DNA of 64,000 nucleotides. Source: Lachnotalea glycerini (GTDB taxonomy: Bacteria; Bacillota; Clostridia; Lachnospirales; Lachnospiraceae). Below are positions 8,945 to 17,716 of the stretch, piece by piece. The stretch is taken from positions 310,001 through 374,000 of the forward strand of contig NZ_QICS01000002.1 of the NCBI RefSeq assembly GCF_003201285.1, given 5' to 3'. Positions within the stretch are counted from its first letter, which is position 1. Each line of letters opens with the position of its first letter. Below the pieces are notes generated by a model that searched no databases, was not told the DNA's origin, and was given only the letters and a program-made list of their open reading frames with translations. The translations under genes and the position numbers were made by a program.

Positions 8945-9460
8945 ATGAAAAAGAATATATTTAGTATTTTAATTTTGGCATTAGTAATTGTCAATTTGGT
9001 TTTAACAGCCATCATGATGTTTAGTATAGTTCCAGCTTCTAAAAAGACAAATGCATTAGTGACTAAAATTTGCAGTGTATTAGATTTAGAATTAGAAGCA
9101 AATATGGCAGAAACAGGTGAGGAAAATATTCCTATCGATCAAATTGCCACCTATGATATTGCAGATAAGATAACAGTGAATCTTAAGAAAGATGTTGATG
9201 GTGAAGAGCATTATGCTGTATTTTCGGTTACCTTATCAATGGATAAAAAAAATGATGGTTACAAAAGCTATGGTGAAAAAATAGCTGATAAGGAAAGTCT
9301 TATTAAGAGCGAAATTATTGATGTAGTTTCTGGTTTTACGTTAGAGGAAGCCCAATCAAACCGAGATGCCTTGCAAGAAGCATTAAAGCAGCAATTAGAT
9401 AAAATGTTTGATTCAGATTTTATTATAAAGGTTGCATTTAGAGATATTGTATTCCAATAG
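8945..9460 (+). CDS. fliL: FliL, basal-body/stator-associated membrane protein
   Basis: A 171-residue single-pass membrane protein: hydrophobic helix at about residues 5-28, a linker, then an extracytoplasmic domain with VNLKKDVDGEEHYAVFSVTL and the terminal DSDFIIKVAFRDIVFQ. This is the FliL layout; FliL forms rings around stators and stabilises their open state. AAAGGAG precedes ATG 8945. The position between motB and fliM is the normal one. Confidence 0.88.
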   Translation: MKKNIFSILILALVIVNLVLTAIMMFSIVPASKKTNALVTKICSVLDLELEANMAETGEENIPIDQIATYDIADKITVNLKKDVDGEEHYAVFSVTLSMDKKNDGYKSYGEKIADKESLIKSEIIDVVSGFTLEEAQSNRDALQEALKQQLDKMFDSDFIIKVAFRDIVFQ

Positions 9461-9501
9461 AAAGTACACATTAAAGAGAGTCATCAAGGAGGTGAATAAC
9501 T

Positions 9502-10482
9502 ATGGGAGAAGTGTTATCCCAAAGTGAGATTGACAATTTGCTAAATGCATTAAATTCGGGTGAATTGGATGTTGAAAATATTAATGACGCCTCTGAAAAA
9601 CAAGTGAGGAATTATGACTTTGCGAGGCCATCAAAATTTTCTAAAGAACATTTACGCACTTTGGAAATAATATTTGAGCATTATGGAAGATTGCTTTCAA
9701 CGAATCTGCCTGGTTATTTAAGAAAAAATATTCAGGTTGAAGTTATGAATTCAGAAGCAGTTACATATTCAGAATTTACAAATGCATTATCAAACCCTGT
9801 GATTTTAGGAGTGGTGAATTTTGCTCCATTATCTGGAAATATTATATTAGAGCTTGCTACTAATTTAGGATATGCAATTGTGGATCGTATGCTAGGTGGA
9901 TATGGAAAACCGCTGGAGAAGAATAGAGATTTTTCAGAGATTGAGTTAACGGTTATAGAACGAATTATGGTTATTTGTACTAATCTATTGAGAGAACCTT
10001 GGCAGAATGTAGTAAATGTTGAGCCGCGATTGGAGAGGATAGAAACAAATTCTCAATTCGCGCAAGTCATTTCGCCAAGTGAAATGATAGCCATAGTAAC
10101 GTTAACAATTAAAGTAGGTGAAGTAGAAGGGTTAATGAATATTTGTTTGCCGTTCATTACACTAGAAGATGTAATGGATAAACTGAATACAAAATATTGG
10201 TATTCTACAATGCAAAAGGATGACGAAGAGTCATATGAGGAAGCAATTAAAAGTTTAATCAGCAGAGCAAATATACCAGTTCGTACTGTGCTTGGCACAA
10301 GTTCGATTGCAGTGAATGATTTTGTTAATTTGCAAATTGGTGATATAATAAGGCTGGACACGAAAGTGGATCAAGAATTAGATGTATTTGTGGGGAATAT
10401 TAAAAAATTTACTGCCCTGCCAGGTTCATCTGGAGATGCTTATGCAGCGAGAGTCACATCTATAATAAGAGAGGAGCAGTGA
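9502..10482 (+). CDS. fliM: FliM, flagellar motor switch protein
   Basis: A 326-residue C-ring protein. The N-terminal CheY-binding peptide is seen as LSQSEIDNLLNAL (residues 5-17). The CheC-like middle domain includes the LLSTNLPGYLRKNIQVEV and DRMLGGYGKP regions, and the C-terminal SpoA-type domain ends the protein. It reverses the motor on binding phosphorylated CheY. AAGGAGGTG precedes ATG 9502; fliY follows 4 bases after its stop. Confidence 0.96.
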   Translation: MGEVLSQSEIDNLLNALNSGELDVENINDASEKQVRNYDFARPSKFSKEHLRTLEIIFEHYGRLLSTNLPGYLRKNIQVEVMNSEAVTYSEFTNALSNPVILGVVNFAPLSGNIILELATNLGYAIVDRMLGGYGKPLEKNRDFSEIELTVIERIMVICTNLLREPWQNVVNVEPRLERIETNSQFAQVISPSEMIAIVTLTIKVGEVEGLMNICLPFITLEDVMDKLNTKYWYSTMQKDDEESYEEAIKSLISRANIPVRTVLGTSSIAVNDFVNLQIGDIIRLDTKVDQELDVFVGNIKKFTALPGSSGDAYAARVTSIIREEQ

Positions 10483-10486
10483 AGTA

Positions 10487-11656
10487 ATGGACGGAATGTT
10501 ATCACAAGAAGAAATTAATGCATTGCTAAATGGAAATGGTTCATCGGATGATACAATAAGTGAAGATAGTTCTGCCGAGCTCTTAACTGAGGCAGAAAAG
10601 GACGCTGTGGGAGAAATTGCTAATATTAGTATGGGAACAGCTGCAACGACCTTATTTTCACTAGTAAATACAAAGGTAACCATTACAACGCCGATAGTAA
10701 CCTATGCAACATGGGATGATATTACGGCAAATTATGATAGACCATGTGTTTTTATACAAATATCTTATAAAGACGGTTTAGATGGAAAGAACATACTGAT
10801 TTTAAAGGAACGAGATGTTAAGGTAATCACTGATTTGATGATGGGTGGCGACGGCAAGAATGTGGAGGGAGATATTAGTGAACTTCATGTCAGTGCAATA
10901 TGTGAAGCAATGAATCAGATGATGGGGTCATCTGCAACTTCATTATCATCTATGTTGAATAAAGTAGTTGACATTAGCCCGCCAACAGCTACTGTTGTAG
11001 ATTTAAATGATAACGTTAATGAGGAAGAAATAGCAACCTTTTTGACAGGAACATTTATAAGAGTTGCTTTTAAAATGGAAATAGAAGGGCTTGTTGATAG
11101 TAGTATAATGCAACTATATCCAATAGAATTTGCAAAAGAACTTTATGAAAAATTTGCTGCAACACATGGAGAAAGTCAGCAGCCAGAGAAAGCAGAACAA
11201 GAAACAGTTCAGACATCTTCGCAAATGCAGCAGCCACAGCAGGGAGTAAATATGGAGAATATGGGTATGAATATGCAACAACAACCGTATATGCAACAAC
11301 AGTATACGCAGCAACCGTACATGCAGCAACCATATATGCAGCAGCCATATATGCAGGCACCGCCTCAAAATGTACAGCCGGCTCAGTTTCAGCCGTTTAC
11401 AAATACTAATTATGTAAATGGAAATGAAAATATCGGGCTTATTATGGATGTGCCATTACAGGTAACTGTTGAACTAGGGCGAACAAGTAAATCCATTCAA
11501 GAAATACTTGAATTTTCACCTGGAACTATCATTGAATTAAATAAAATAGCAGGTGAGCCTATTGATGTGCTGGTAAACGGCAAATATGTAGCAAAAGGTG
11601 AAGTTGTTGTTATTGAAGAAAGTTTTGGAGTCAGAATTACAGAAATTGTAAAGTAG
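10487..11656 (+). CDS. fliY: FliY, switch protein with CheY-P phosphatase domain
   Basis: A 389-residue FliN homologue fused to a CheC-like phosphatase. It has an N-terminal CheY-binding peptide (SQEEINALL), then two phosphatase motifs with Glu and Asn (DAVGEIANISMG near residue 40; ICEAMNQMMGSSATS near 140). A Gln/Pro/Tyr/Met-rich linker spans about residues 225-310, and the C-terminal FliN/SpoA domain begins around 318. In B. subtilis FliY dephosphorylates CheY-P at the switch. The linker holds tandem PYMQQ repeats (see 11285). It overlaps nothing and sits between fliM and cheY. Confidence 0.95.
   Translation: MDGMLSQEEINALLNGNGSSDDTISEDSSAELLTEAEKDAVGEIANISMGTAATTLFSLVNTKVTITTPIVTYATWDDITANYDRPCVFIQISYKDGLDGKNILILKERDVKVITDLMMGGDGKNVEGDISELHVSAICEAMNQMMGSSATSLSSMLNKVVDISPPTATVVDLNDNVNEEEIATFLTGTFIRVAFKMEIEGLVDSSIMQLYPIEFAKELYEKFAATHGESQQPEKAEQETVQTSSQMQQPQQGVNMENMGMNMQQQPYMQQQYTQQPYMQQPYMQQPYMQAPPQNVQPAQFQPFTNTNYVNGNENIGLIMDVPLQVTVELGRTSKSIQEILEFSPGTIIELNKIAGEPIDVLVNGKYVAKGEVVVIEESFGVRITEIVK
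11285..11355 (+). repeat. In-frame PYMQQ-coding tandem repeats in fliY
   Basis: Degenerate 15-base units encode successive PYMQQ or QYTQQ pentapeptides between the phosphatase and FliN domains of FliY. The units keep the frame, and three adjacent copies near 11315-11355 are nearly identical, so the linker could change length by slippage. Confidence 0.75.
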
Positions 11657-11713
11657 TACATAAAAATATAAAACTAATAAATAAAATTATTAATAAAAAT
11701 AGGAGTTGAAAAT

Positions 11714-12076
11714 ATGGCTAAAAATATTTTAATTTGTGATGATGCAGCATTTATGAGAATGATGATTAAGGATATTTTAACAAAAAATGGCTACAATGTT
11801 ATTGGAGAAGCTGAGAATGGTGCTAAAGCAATTGAAAAGTACAATGAAACGAAGCCAGATTTAGTTTTAATGGATATCACTATGCCAGAGATGGATGGGA
11901 TACAGGCCTTAAAGAAAATTATAGCAGGAGACCCAAATGCTTTGGTAATTATGTGTTCAGCTATGGGACAGCAGGCAATGGTGATTGAGTCAATACAATC
12001 AGGAGCTAAAGATTTTATTGTTAAACCATTCCAAGCAGACCGAGTATTAGAAGCAGTTAAGAAAGTAGTAGGTTAG
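11714..12076 (+). CDS. cheY: CheY, chemotaxis response regulator
   Basis: A stand-alone 120-residue receiver domain. Acidic pocket Asp9-Asp10, phospho-acceptor Asp54 (LVLMDITMPEMDG), the conserved Thr/Ser position in MCSAMGQ, and Lys in DFIVKPF are all present. Phosphorylated by CheA, it binds FliM and FliY, which lie directly upstream. ATG 11714 follows TAGGAGTTG. A 12-bp hairpin without T-run follows at 12100-12134. Confidence 0.96.
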   Translation: MAKNILICDDAAFMRMMIKDILTKNGYNVIGEAENGAKAIEKYNETKPDLVLMDITMPEMDGIQALKKIIAGDPNALVIMCSAMGQQAMVIESIQSGAKDFIVKPFQADRVLEAVKKVVG

Positions 12077-12099
12077 GTGCAAGGTATAAGGAGTCTTAT

Positions 12100-12134
12100 A
12101 TAATAGAAAGTGAGCTACGCTAACTTTCTATTAT
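12100..12134 (+). other. Stem-loop between cheY and fliO
   Basis: A 12-bp perfect stem (12100-12111 with 12123-12134), with an additional AGC/GCT inner helix, and no T-run after it. Like the hairpin after flgE it sits at the 3' end of a gene inside the operon, which favours a role in transcript stability or cleavage rather than termination. Confidence 0.65.
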
Positions 12135-12223
12135 TATAAACAAAAGTCTTTTAGTCTTTATAATATGTAATAATTTTGCATCAACCAATCAGTGCATTTG
12201 GCTTTGCACGAATGGAGGAAAAT

Positions 12224-12592
12224 ATGATCGTCGCACTTTCACAAAGCTCTAGATTGGAGAGTATATGGCAGCTTTTAATGGTAAGTATTATATTTGTCGT
12301 TGTTTTAGGAATGGCTTATTATACGACTAAGTTGATATCTAAGCTTCAAAGGAAACAGTCATTTAATGATAATATAGAAGTGATTGAGACGTTTAAAATA
12401 ACAACAAATAAATACATTCAGATTGTTAGAACTGGTAATAAGTATTTGGTTATTGCTGTTGCAAAGGATACAATAACAATGCTTTCAGAGCTTGACAAGG
12501 AGCAATTAAATTTTAAAAGTGAAGCAGTAGAACAAAAAGAGAGCTTTAGTGAAATCTTTAGTAAAATAAAAGAATTAAAACTTAAAAAGTAG
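12224..12592 (+). CDS. fliO: FliO/FliZ-type export gate assembly protein
   Basis: A 122-residue protein with one membrane helix near residues 15-36 and a cytoplasmic domain with IEVIETFKITTNKYIQIVRT and YLVIAVAKDTITMLSEL, the FliO pattern. FliO helps assemble the FliP ring. I start at ATG 12224 behind TGGAGGAAA; the longest frame begins at TTG 12176 without a ribosome binding site. It is 12 bases before fliP, as expected. Confidence 0.85.
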   Translation: MIVALSQSSRLESIWQLLMVSIIFVVVLGMAYYTTKLISKLQRKQSFNDNIEVIETFKITTNKYIQIVRTGNKYLVIAVAKDTITMLSELDKEQLNFKSEAVEQKESFSEIFSKIKELKLKK

Positions 12593-12604
12593 GCAGGTAG
12601 CAAA

Positions 12605-13459
12605 ATGACATTAAGAAGAATATTAAATATAAATAGATATAAACTATTAGGACTATTCCTTGGAATGTTTATAGGAGTTGCTTTGTTTTCAAATACTGCT
12701 TACGCAACATCCTCTACCACCACTACTGATGATGGAAGTTCAAGCAGTACTGCGAGTTCTAATGTGGATACACTTAGTCCGTCAAATACAGTTGGAGGAT
12801 TAAATATTACATATAATAATAATGGAGAAGGTGGACTTTCTGCTAATATTAAAATTTTACTGTTCTTAACAATTATTTCTCTTGCGCCATCTATTTTAAT
12901 TATGATGACATCTTTTACGAGAATAATAATTGTATTACATTTTACAAGAGCGGCTCTTAACACGCAGACTGCCCCGCCTAATCAGGTTTTAGTGGGCTTA
13001 TCTTTGTTCCTGACGTTGTTTATAATGGGACCTATTTTTACTCAGATAAACGATACTGCAATTAAACCTTTAGATGCCGGGGAAATTACACAGGAGCAAG
13101 CACTGGAAACAGGGTTAAAACCTATAAGAGAATTTATGTTTGAACAGACTCAAACTAAAGATATACAATTATTTCTGGATATTGCTCAGAAAACTGATAT
13201 TGAAAATCAAGATGATGTTCCAACTACTGTTTTAATTCCAAGCTTTATCATTAGTGAGCTCAGGTCTGCATTTATTATGGGATTTTTAATATATATTCCA
13301 TTTATAATCATCGACATGGTAGTAGCATCTACACTTATGTCAATGGGTATGATGATGTTGCCGCCGACAACGATTTCAATGCCCTTTAAAATATTATTAT
13401 TCGTTTTGGCTGATGGCTGGAACTTAATTATTGGAAACTTGGTGAAGACATTTTATTGA
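12605..13459 (+). CDS. fliP: FliP, export gate core membrane protein
   Basis: A 284-residue gate component. An N-terminal signal-type helix (about residues 13-37) is followed by a Ser/Thr-rich extracytoplasmic stretch (38-65). Then come the FliP membrane helices with SLAPSILIMMTSFTRIIIVL and the C-terminal MGMMMLPPTTISMPFKILLF and DGWNLIIGNLV. Five FliP subunits form the export pore with FliQ and FliR. GCAGGTAGC lies before ATG 12605. The Ser/Thr linker is longer than in E. coli FliP. Confidence 0.96.
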   Translation: MTLRRILNINRYKLLGLFLGMFIGVALFSNTAYATSSTTTTDDGSSSSTASSNVDTLSPSNTVGGLNITYNNNGEGGLSANIKILLFLTIISLAPSILIMMTSFTRIIIVLHFTRAALNTQTAPPNQVLVGLSLFLTLFIMGPIFTQINDTAIKPLDAGEITQEQALETGLKPIREFMFEQTQTKDIQLFLDIAQKTDIENQDDVPTTVLIPSFIISELRSAFIMGFLIYIPFIIIDMVVASTLMSMGMMMLPPTTISMPFKILLFVLADGWNLIIGNLVKTFY

Positions 13460-13479
13460 TATAAAGGGGCGTAAGAAAT

Positions 13480-13752
13480 TTGATTACTTCAGAAATTGTT
13501 ATGGATATAGCAAAAGATGCAATATATACAATTATTATTTCATCAGCTCCATTATTGCTAATATCATTAATTGTTGGTTTGGTCATTAGTATCATTCAAA
13601 CAGCTACTTCAATACAAGAACAAACATTAACATTTGTTCCAAAAGTTGTTTGTATTTTTATTGCTATGATGCTTTTTGGTTCATGGATTTTAAATAATAT
13701 TGTAGAATTTATGGTTCGCTTATGGTCAAACTTTAGCGCATATGTAGGTTGA
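13480..13752 (+). CDS. fliQ: FliQ, export gate membrane protein
   Basis: A 90-residue protein with two membrane helices (about 15-38 and 50-72). The core LLISLIVGLVISIIQTATSI and EQTLTFVPKVVCIF match FliQ/SctS. The start is TTG 13480 after AAAGGGGCG, giving the usual N-terminus. It winds around the FliP-FliR pore. It lies between fliP and fliR, with fliR starting 4 bases after its stop. Confidence 0.95.
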   Translation: MITSEIVMDIAKDAIYTIIISSAPLLLISLIVGLVISIIQTATSIQEQTLTFVPKVVCIFIAMMLFGSWILNNIVEFMVRLWSNFSAYVG

Positions 13753-13756
13753 TAAG

Positions 13757-14536
13757 ATGGTTAATATGCAATTTACTCAAGGTAACTTGGAACAGTTACT
13801 GCTGATATTTATAAGAATAAGTGCATTTATATTTATTGCACCTTATTATTCTATAAATAATGTACCAAGAAGATTAAGAGCTGGATTAGCTTTCTTTATT
13901 ACATTAGTACTTTATCCGGTGTTACCAAAAGGAGCTTTGGCATATTCTACAGTCATAGAATATGCTGTTCTTGTAGTTAAAGAGTCTATAGCGGGATTAT
14001 TAATTGGTTTATCAGCGAATATTTGTTATTCAATCATTGCTTTTGCAGGAAGAATTATTGATATGGATATAGGATTTGCTATGGTAAGTGTTCTAGATCC
14101 GGTAAGCAAGGAACAGACATCTATTACGGGTACATTTTATAATTACTTATTCATGCTGATCATGGTGTGTTCTGATATGCCGCACTATTTGCTGAGGGCA
14201 ATTGTAGATGCATATCAGTTAATTCCATTGGGTAATGTTCAATTTAACATGAATAGTCTATATAGTAGTTTTCTTATGTATCTTGGAGACTATTTAATAA
14301 TTGGGTTTCGAATTGTTTTGCCAATTTTTGCAGTCATATTGGTAACCAATATCATTTTAGGGGTATTAGCCAAGGTTGCACCGCAAATGAATATGTTTGT
14401 AATAGGTATGCAGTTAAAAATTTTAATGGGGTTGATAACAATTTTTATTACAATAGGGATGTTTAATAATGTTTCGAATTATATATTTACTGAAATGAAA
14501 AAAATGATAGTATCTATGATACAAGGAATGTATTAG
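13757..14536 (+). CDS. fliR: FliR, export gate membrane protein
   Basis: A 259-residue polytopic protein (about six hydrophobic segments) with the family's RISAFIFIAPYYSINNVPRR start, the GRIIDMDIGFAM segment and the end VAPQMNMFVIGMQLKILMG. It completes the FliP5Q4R1 export pore. ATG 13757 is preceded by a weak ribosome binding site (GGTTGATAAG), and translation may be coupled to fliQ. Confidence 0.94.
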   Translation: MVNMQFTQGNLEQLLLIFIRISAFIFIAPYYSINNVPRRLRAGLAFFITLVLYPVLPKGALAYSTVIEYAVLVVKESIAGLLIGLSANICYSIIAFAGRIIDMDIGFAMVSVLDPVSKEQTSITGTFYNYLFMLIMVCSDMPHYLLRAIVDAYQLIPLGNVQFNMNSLYSSFLMYLGDYLIIGFRIVLPIFAVILVTNIILGVLAKVAPQMNMFVIGMQLKILMGLITIFITIGMFNNVSNYIFTEMKKMIVSMIQGMY

Positions 14537-14537
14537 T

Positions 14538-15644
14538 ATGATAAAATATAATCTTCAATATTTTGCAAAGGATGGTCAGGGTGGAGAAAAAACTGAACCG
14601 GCTACAGCTAAGAAGCTTACTGATGCCCGTAAAGAAGGGCAGGTTGCCAAAAGTAAAGAAATTAATAATGCATTTTGTTTATTAGGGCTCTTTATAGTGC
14701 TTAAAGTAAGTATTGGAAGTTTGGGGACTAAGTTTCTTGAATCATTTAGTCAGGTATATAATAAGATTCCGACAGTTGTGGGATATCAGGAGAATAGTTT
14801 AGGAATTCATGTATTCTCACAGATCATAAATAATGTATTAGTTATAATTTTACAAATGCTTGCCCCAATATTTATTATTGGTGTTATAATTAGTATAGTG
14901 ACCGACTTAATTCAGGTCAGATGGAAACCTACTACTAAGCCATTACAGCCAAAGCTAAGTAAATTTAATCCAATAAGCGGGCTTAAGAAAATAATATCAG
15001 CCAGATCTATTTTTGAACTGGTAAAGAGTATTTTAAAAATTATAATCATTTGTTATGTAGCTTTTTCTACATTAAAGGACAAACGTGAAATTATATTTAG
15101 GTTGTATGATATTCCACTTAATCTGGCTATTTCATACATAGGTGATATAATCATTAATCTCGGTATAAAGATTAGCTCAGTATACATGATTGTAGGAGCA
15201 ATTGATTATTTTTATCAAAAGCACAAGTTTAGTGAAGATATGAAAATGACCAAACAAGAGGTCAAGGATGAATATAAAAATGCGGAAGGTAATCCGGAAA
15301 TCAAGGGAAAGATAAGAAGTAAAATGCATGAAGCATCAAGAAGAAGAATGATGCAGTCACTTCCAAATGCAGACGTAGTTATAACGAATCCTACACATTT
15401 TGCAGTGGCAATTCAATATGACGCAGAGAAGTTAAAGGCACCGGTTGTAGTTGCAAAGGGTGAAGATTACCTGGCACAAAAGATTAAAGACAGCGCCAAA
15501 GAATATCATATCGAAATTGTAGAAAATAAACCATTAGCGAGAATGCTGTATTATAATGTAGATGTGGGAACCGAGATACCACCTGAATTATATCAGGCGG
15601 TCGCAGAAGTTTTGGCGTATGTTTACAGTTTGAAAAATAGTTAA
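14538..15644 (+). CDS. flhB: FlhB, export substrate-specificity switch
   Basis: A 368-residue protein with an N-terminal GGEKTEPATAKKLTDARKEG motif (residues about 14-33), four membrane helices up to about residue 235, and a cytoplasmic domain holding the autocleavage site Asn284-Pro-Thr-His287. Cleavage there, prompted by FliK, switches export from hook to filament proteins. The start codon lies one base after the fliR stop, and fliR-flhB fusions exist in other Clostridia. Confidence 0.96.
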   Translation: MIKYNLQYFAKDGQGGEKTEPATAKKLTDARKEGQVAKSKEINNAFCLLGLFIVLKVSIGSLGTKFLESFSQVYNKIPTVVGYQENSLGIHVFSQIINNVLVIILQMLAPIFIIGVIISIVTDLIQVRWKPTTKPLQPKLSKFNPISGLKKIISARSIFELVKSILKIIIICYVAFSTLKDKREIIFRLYDIPLNLAISYIGDIIINLGIKISSVYMIVGAIDYFYQKHKFSEDMKMTKQEVKDEYKNAEGNPEIKGKIRSKMHEASRRRMMQSLPNADVVITNPTHFAVAIQYDAEKLKAPVVVAKGEDYLAQKIKDSAKEYHIEIVENKPLARMLYYNVDVGTEIPPELYQAVAEVLAYVYSLKNS

Positions 15645-15682
15645 CTTTATATATATAACAACAAGTAAAGGAGGTACAATGT

Positions 15683-17716
15683 ATGAAGAAGACAGATTTA
15701 GGCATCGGTTTGTATTTATTATCAGCGATTGTTTTTTTAATTATTCCAATGCCTTCTTTCTTGCTTGACATCATGTTAGCATTTAATATAGCAATATCTT
15801 TGACAATATTATTTAATTCCCTTTTTTCAAAAGAGGTATTAAATATGTCTTCGTTCCCTACGATTTTGCTATTTACAACTATATTTAGAATTTCTTTGAA
15901 TGTTTCGTCCACTAAGCTTATTTTGCAAACAGGTGAACCAGGAAATGTCGTTAAGACATTTGGTGAATTCGTTGGCGGTGGAGATTTGATAATTGGTTCT
16001 GTTGTATTTGTTATTTTAATTATCGTTCAGTTTGTAGTTATTAATAAAGGTTCAGAACGTGTATCAGAAGTAACGGCAAGATTTACTTTGGATGCTATGC
16101 CTGGAAAACAAATGGCTATTGATGCTGATTTAAATACTGGAGCAATAAATGATAAGCAAGCAATAGAAAGAAGAGAGAAAATTCAACAGGAAGCAACTTT
16201 CTTTGGCTCTATGGATGGTGCCACCAAGTATGTTAAGGGTGATGCAACGGCAGGTTTGATTATAACTGCTGTTAATATTGTAGGCGGATTATCTATGGGT
16301 GTGTTAAGACAAAGTCTTTCTTTTTCAGAGGCAATTGAGAAATATACAATATTGACAATCGGTGATGGTCTTGTAAGCCAGATTCCGTCTCTTATGATAT
16401 CTTTAGCAACGGGTATTTTGGTTACTAAGGCTTCCAAGGAAGCTGATTTTGGAGATGTTTTGGTTAAACAGCTTTTCTCAATACCCAAAGTGCTATACAT
16501 GGTTGGAGCAGCTCTTATTTTCTTGGGTGTCGTAACTCCTTTAAATGTAATAATATTTGCTACTTTAGGTTTAATATTTATAATAGTGGGGATAGTAATG
16601 GCCAAAAGTATAGCTATTGATGAGATTGAAGAGGAAGTAGATACCAGTGAATCATCTGCTGACGAGATAAGAAGACCGGAAAACGTGACTTCTTTATTAC
16701 ATGTAGATCCAATTGAACTTGAATTTGGCTATGGTATCATTCCATTAGCGGATGTAAATCAAGGCGGCGATTTACTTGATCGTGTTGTTATGATAAGAAG
16801 GCAAATTGCATTAGAATTAGGAACGGTTGTTCCAATTATACGATTAAGGGATAATATACAACTTAATCCAAACCAATATATTATTAAAATTAAGGGCGTC
16901 AAAGTAAGCGAAGGTGAGATTCTTTTCGACCATTATATGGCAATGAATCCGGGATATGTCGAAGAAGAAATTACAGGTATACCTACATTTGAACCATCAT
17001 TCCATCTTCCAGCAATCTGGATTACTGAAAGCCAGCGAGAACGTGCTGAAAGTATGGGGTATACAGTTGTGGATCCTCCATCTATTATAGCAACACATTT
17101 AACAGAAATTATTAGAAATCATATTGATGAGCTTCTTACAAGGCAAGATGTATCGAATCTTGTTAATAATATAAAAGAAAGTAATTCAACACTAATAGAT
17201 GAATTAATTCCAAAACAGTTAGGTATTGGTGAAGTGCAAAAAGTTTTACAGAACTTGCTTAAAGAAGGTATTTCTATACGAGATTTGCTTACTATATGTG
17301 AAACATTGGCGGACTATGCATCGACTACAAGGGATCCGGATATTCTAACTGAGTATGCTCGTCAAAGCTTGAAAAGAGCAATATCTGCCAAATATTTTGA
17401 ACAGGGTGAAGCAACACATGTAATTACTTTGGATCCTAAGGTGGAACAAGATATTATGGGCGCAGTAAAACAAACAGAACAAGGTGCATTTTTGACTTTG
17501 GAGCCTGATAAGACTAAAAATATTATTTCTTCAGTAGAAGAAGAGGTTAATAAGCTGCAAAATCTTGGAAAAAGTGCTATTATTATTACATCACCTATAG
17601 TTAGAATGTATTTTAAAAAGCTTACACAGGATTATTTTAAGGATTTAGTTGTTGTATCATATAATGAAATTGAAACAAATATTGAATTACAGTCAGTAGG
17701 GATGGTGACATTATAG
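15683..17716 (+). CDS. flhA: FlhA, export gate energy-coupling protein
   Basis: A 677-residue protein. About eight membrane helices occupy residues 1-305; the FHIPEP-like signature region (RFTLDAMPGKQMAIDADLNT) falls in the loop between them. The large cytoplasmic nonameric domain (about 330-677) receives chaperone-substrate complexes. The ribosome binding site AAAGGAGG lies before ATG 15683. Its TAG shares its last base with the GTG of flhF, a sign of coupled translation. Confidence 0.97.
   Translation: MKKTDLGIGLYLLSAIVFLIIPMPSFLLDIMLAFNIAISLTILFNSLFSKEVLNMSSFPTILLFTTIFRISLNVSSTKLILQTGEPGNVVKTFGEFVGGGDLIIGSVVFVILIIVQFVVINKGSERVSEVTARFTLDAMPGKQMAIDADLNTGAINDKQAIERREKIQQEATFFGSMDGATKYVKGDATAGLIITAVNIVGGLSMGVLRQSLSFSEAIEKYTILTIGDGLVSQIPSLMISLATGILVTKASKEADFGDVLVKQLFSIPKVLYMVGAALIFLGVVTPLNVIIFATLGLIFIIVGIVMAKSIAIDEIEEEVDTSESSADEIRRPENVTSLLHVDPIELEFGYGIIPLADVNQGGDLLDRVVMIRRQIALELGTVVPIIRLRDNIQLNPNQYIIKIKGVKVSEGEILFDHYMAMNPGYVEEEITGIPTFEPSFHLPAIWITESQRERAESMGYTVVDPPSIIATHLTEIIRNHIDELLTRQDVSNLVNNIKESNSTLIDELIPKQLGIGEVQKVLQNLLKEGISIRDLLTICETLADYASTTRDPDILTEYARQSLKRAISAKYFEQGEATHVITLDPKVEQDIMGAVKQTEQGAFLTLEPDKTKNIISSVEEEVNKLQNLGKSAIIITSPIVRMYFKKLTQDYFKDLVVVSYNEIETNIELQSVGMVTL

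Noticed and set aside
10688-10700. GCCGATAG inside fliY, resembling a sigma-28 -10
   Set aside because: The nearest TAAA is 21 bases upstream, outside the allowed spacing, and the site is coding.
11070-11368. Two minus-strand frames over the fliY linker
   Set aside because: They arise from the repeated PYMQQ-coding units read backwards; both give low-complexity sequence.
12136-12164. TATAAT upstream of fliO as an internal operon promoter
   Set aside because: The -10 is good but no acceptable -35 lies at 16-18 bases, in very AT-rich sequence.
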